A stretch of DNA of 64,000 nt from Molanna angustata. Lineage: Eukaryota; Arthropoda; Insecta; Trichoptera; Molannidae. A program made the translations under genes and the position numbers. Of the stretch, positions 63,480-64,000 are shown piece after piece. The notes under the pieces were generated by a model. The model was not told the origin of the DNA. It did no database searches and saw nothing but the letters and a program-made list of their open reading frames with translations. The DNA lies in NCBI GenBank assembly GCA_963576475.1, contig OY754990.1, positions 2,376,256 to 2,440,255 on the forward strand. The letters are read 5' to 3'. The number at the start of each line of letters is the position of its first letter. Within the stretch, counting starts at the first letter, position 1.

Positions 63480-64000
63480 TATCTTTTCTTGAGCTAAATG
63501 ACACATTGTCTATGGGGGCTGTTATGAGTTTTTTGTAGTTTTGTGACAATGTGTTTTGTGGTAGCAGTTTTAGTGAGGTTGGTAGGCAAATATGTAGTTT
63601 AATGGCATAGTATTTAATAAATAATAATGATGGAATATCTAATTGAAAACAATACTCTGGCAGTAGACGCCATCTTATGTAATGAATAGTATAAGGAGAG
63701 AATAGAAAGATCCTGTTGTTGACAGCTTTTGTTCCTGGAATACATATGGATGACCTGCTTTCCTTTTATCTCACCATTTGGACGTGCCAGTAGGTTCCGG
63801 GTTCAATTCCCGGTGGAGACACAGCTTTTAATAATTGTGTTTTGACAATTTGCTTGTGTACAGGTAGCAGACCTCCAGGAAGACCACCCAAACGATGGAG
63901 GGACAGCTGGACGTCCTCCTCCGAGGAGCAGGTGCCGAGAACTACAGGACATAGTCCTAGCTGACGAAGAAGAAGAAGAAGCTTGTGCGTGATGTTACTT
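63480..64000 (-). other. RyR intron at the right edge
   Basis: A partial family A SINE (GGTTCAATTCCCGGTGGAGA, about 63795-63845) joins a LINE-like C-terminal phrase on plus (about 63870-63985: PPGRPPKRWRDSW-like) with a GAAGAAGAAGAAG tail. No exon is seen. Confidence 0.55.

Overview
This is eukaryotic, insect-type genomic DNA: AT-rich, intron-bearing and heavily loaded with transposable elements and tandem repeats. It carries the 3' parts of two convergent host genes. On the + strand, at about 1.1-4.6 kb, are the last four recognisable exons of a two-Ig-domain secreted protein resembling ImpL2, the insect insulin-like-peptide-binding protein. On the - strand, from 63375 down to 13532, are 21 exons that encode the C-terminal 1,034 residues of a ryanodine receptor (RyR), the sarco/endoplasmic-reticulum calcium release channel. 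All intron phases match and the summed coding length is a whole number of codons. The rest of the RyR gene lies beyond the right edge.

Layout: 1-4.7 kb ImpL2-like 3' end; 4.7-12.9 kb intergenic, with tRNA-derived SINEs, MITEs and an LTR-like insertion; 13.0-13.5 kb region 3' of the RyR stop, carrying a minisatellite; 13.5-63.4 kb RyR exons, mostly 100-200 bp, separated by introns filled with repeats. At least a dozen unrelated minisatellites lie in these introns or just downstream of the gene. There are also fragments of several LINE families, a Dong/R4-like retrotransposon in a TAA repeat, and a three-deep nest (LINE inside hAT inside mariner).

The most striking feature is an array of exactly 55 copies of a 58-bp unit at 13935-17124. 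It is a tandem amplification of the 3' end of the penultimate RyR coding exon together with its splice donor. Copy 55 is the working exon end. The other 54 lie in the last intron, and each carries a GT donor in the same context. Because 58 is not a multiple of 3, using any donor other than the first should truncate or shift the channel's C terminus. The unit is bounded by GGCAAAC in the exon and GGTAAAC at the donor, which suggests a slippage origin.

Two other arrays are also amplified from recognisable sequence: a 64-bp array from a LINE ORF C terminus, and a 31-bp array from a DNA-transposon end. The order of insect is not certain. A methionine in the RyR segment that I recall as isoleucine in Lepidoptera argues mildly for a non-lepidopteran.
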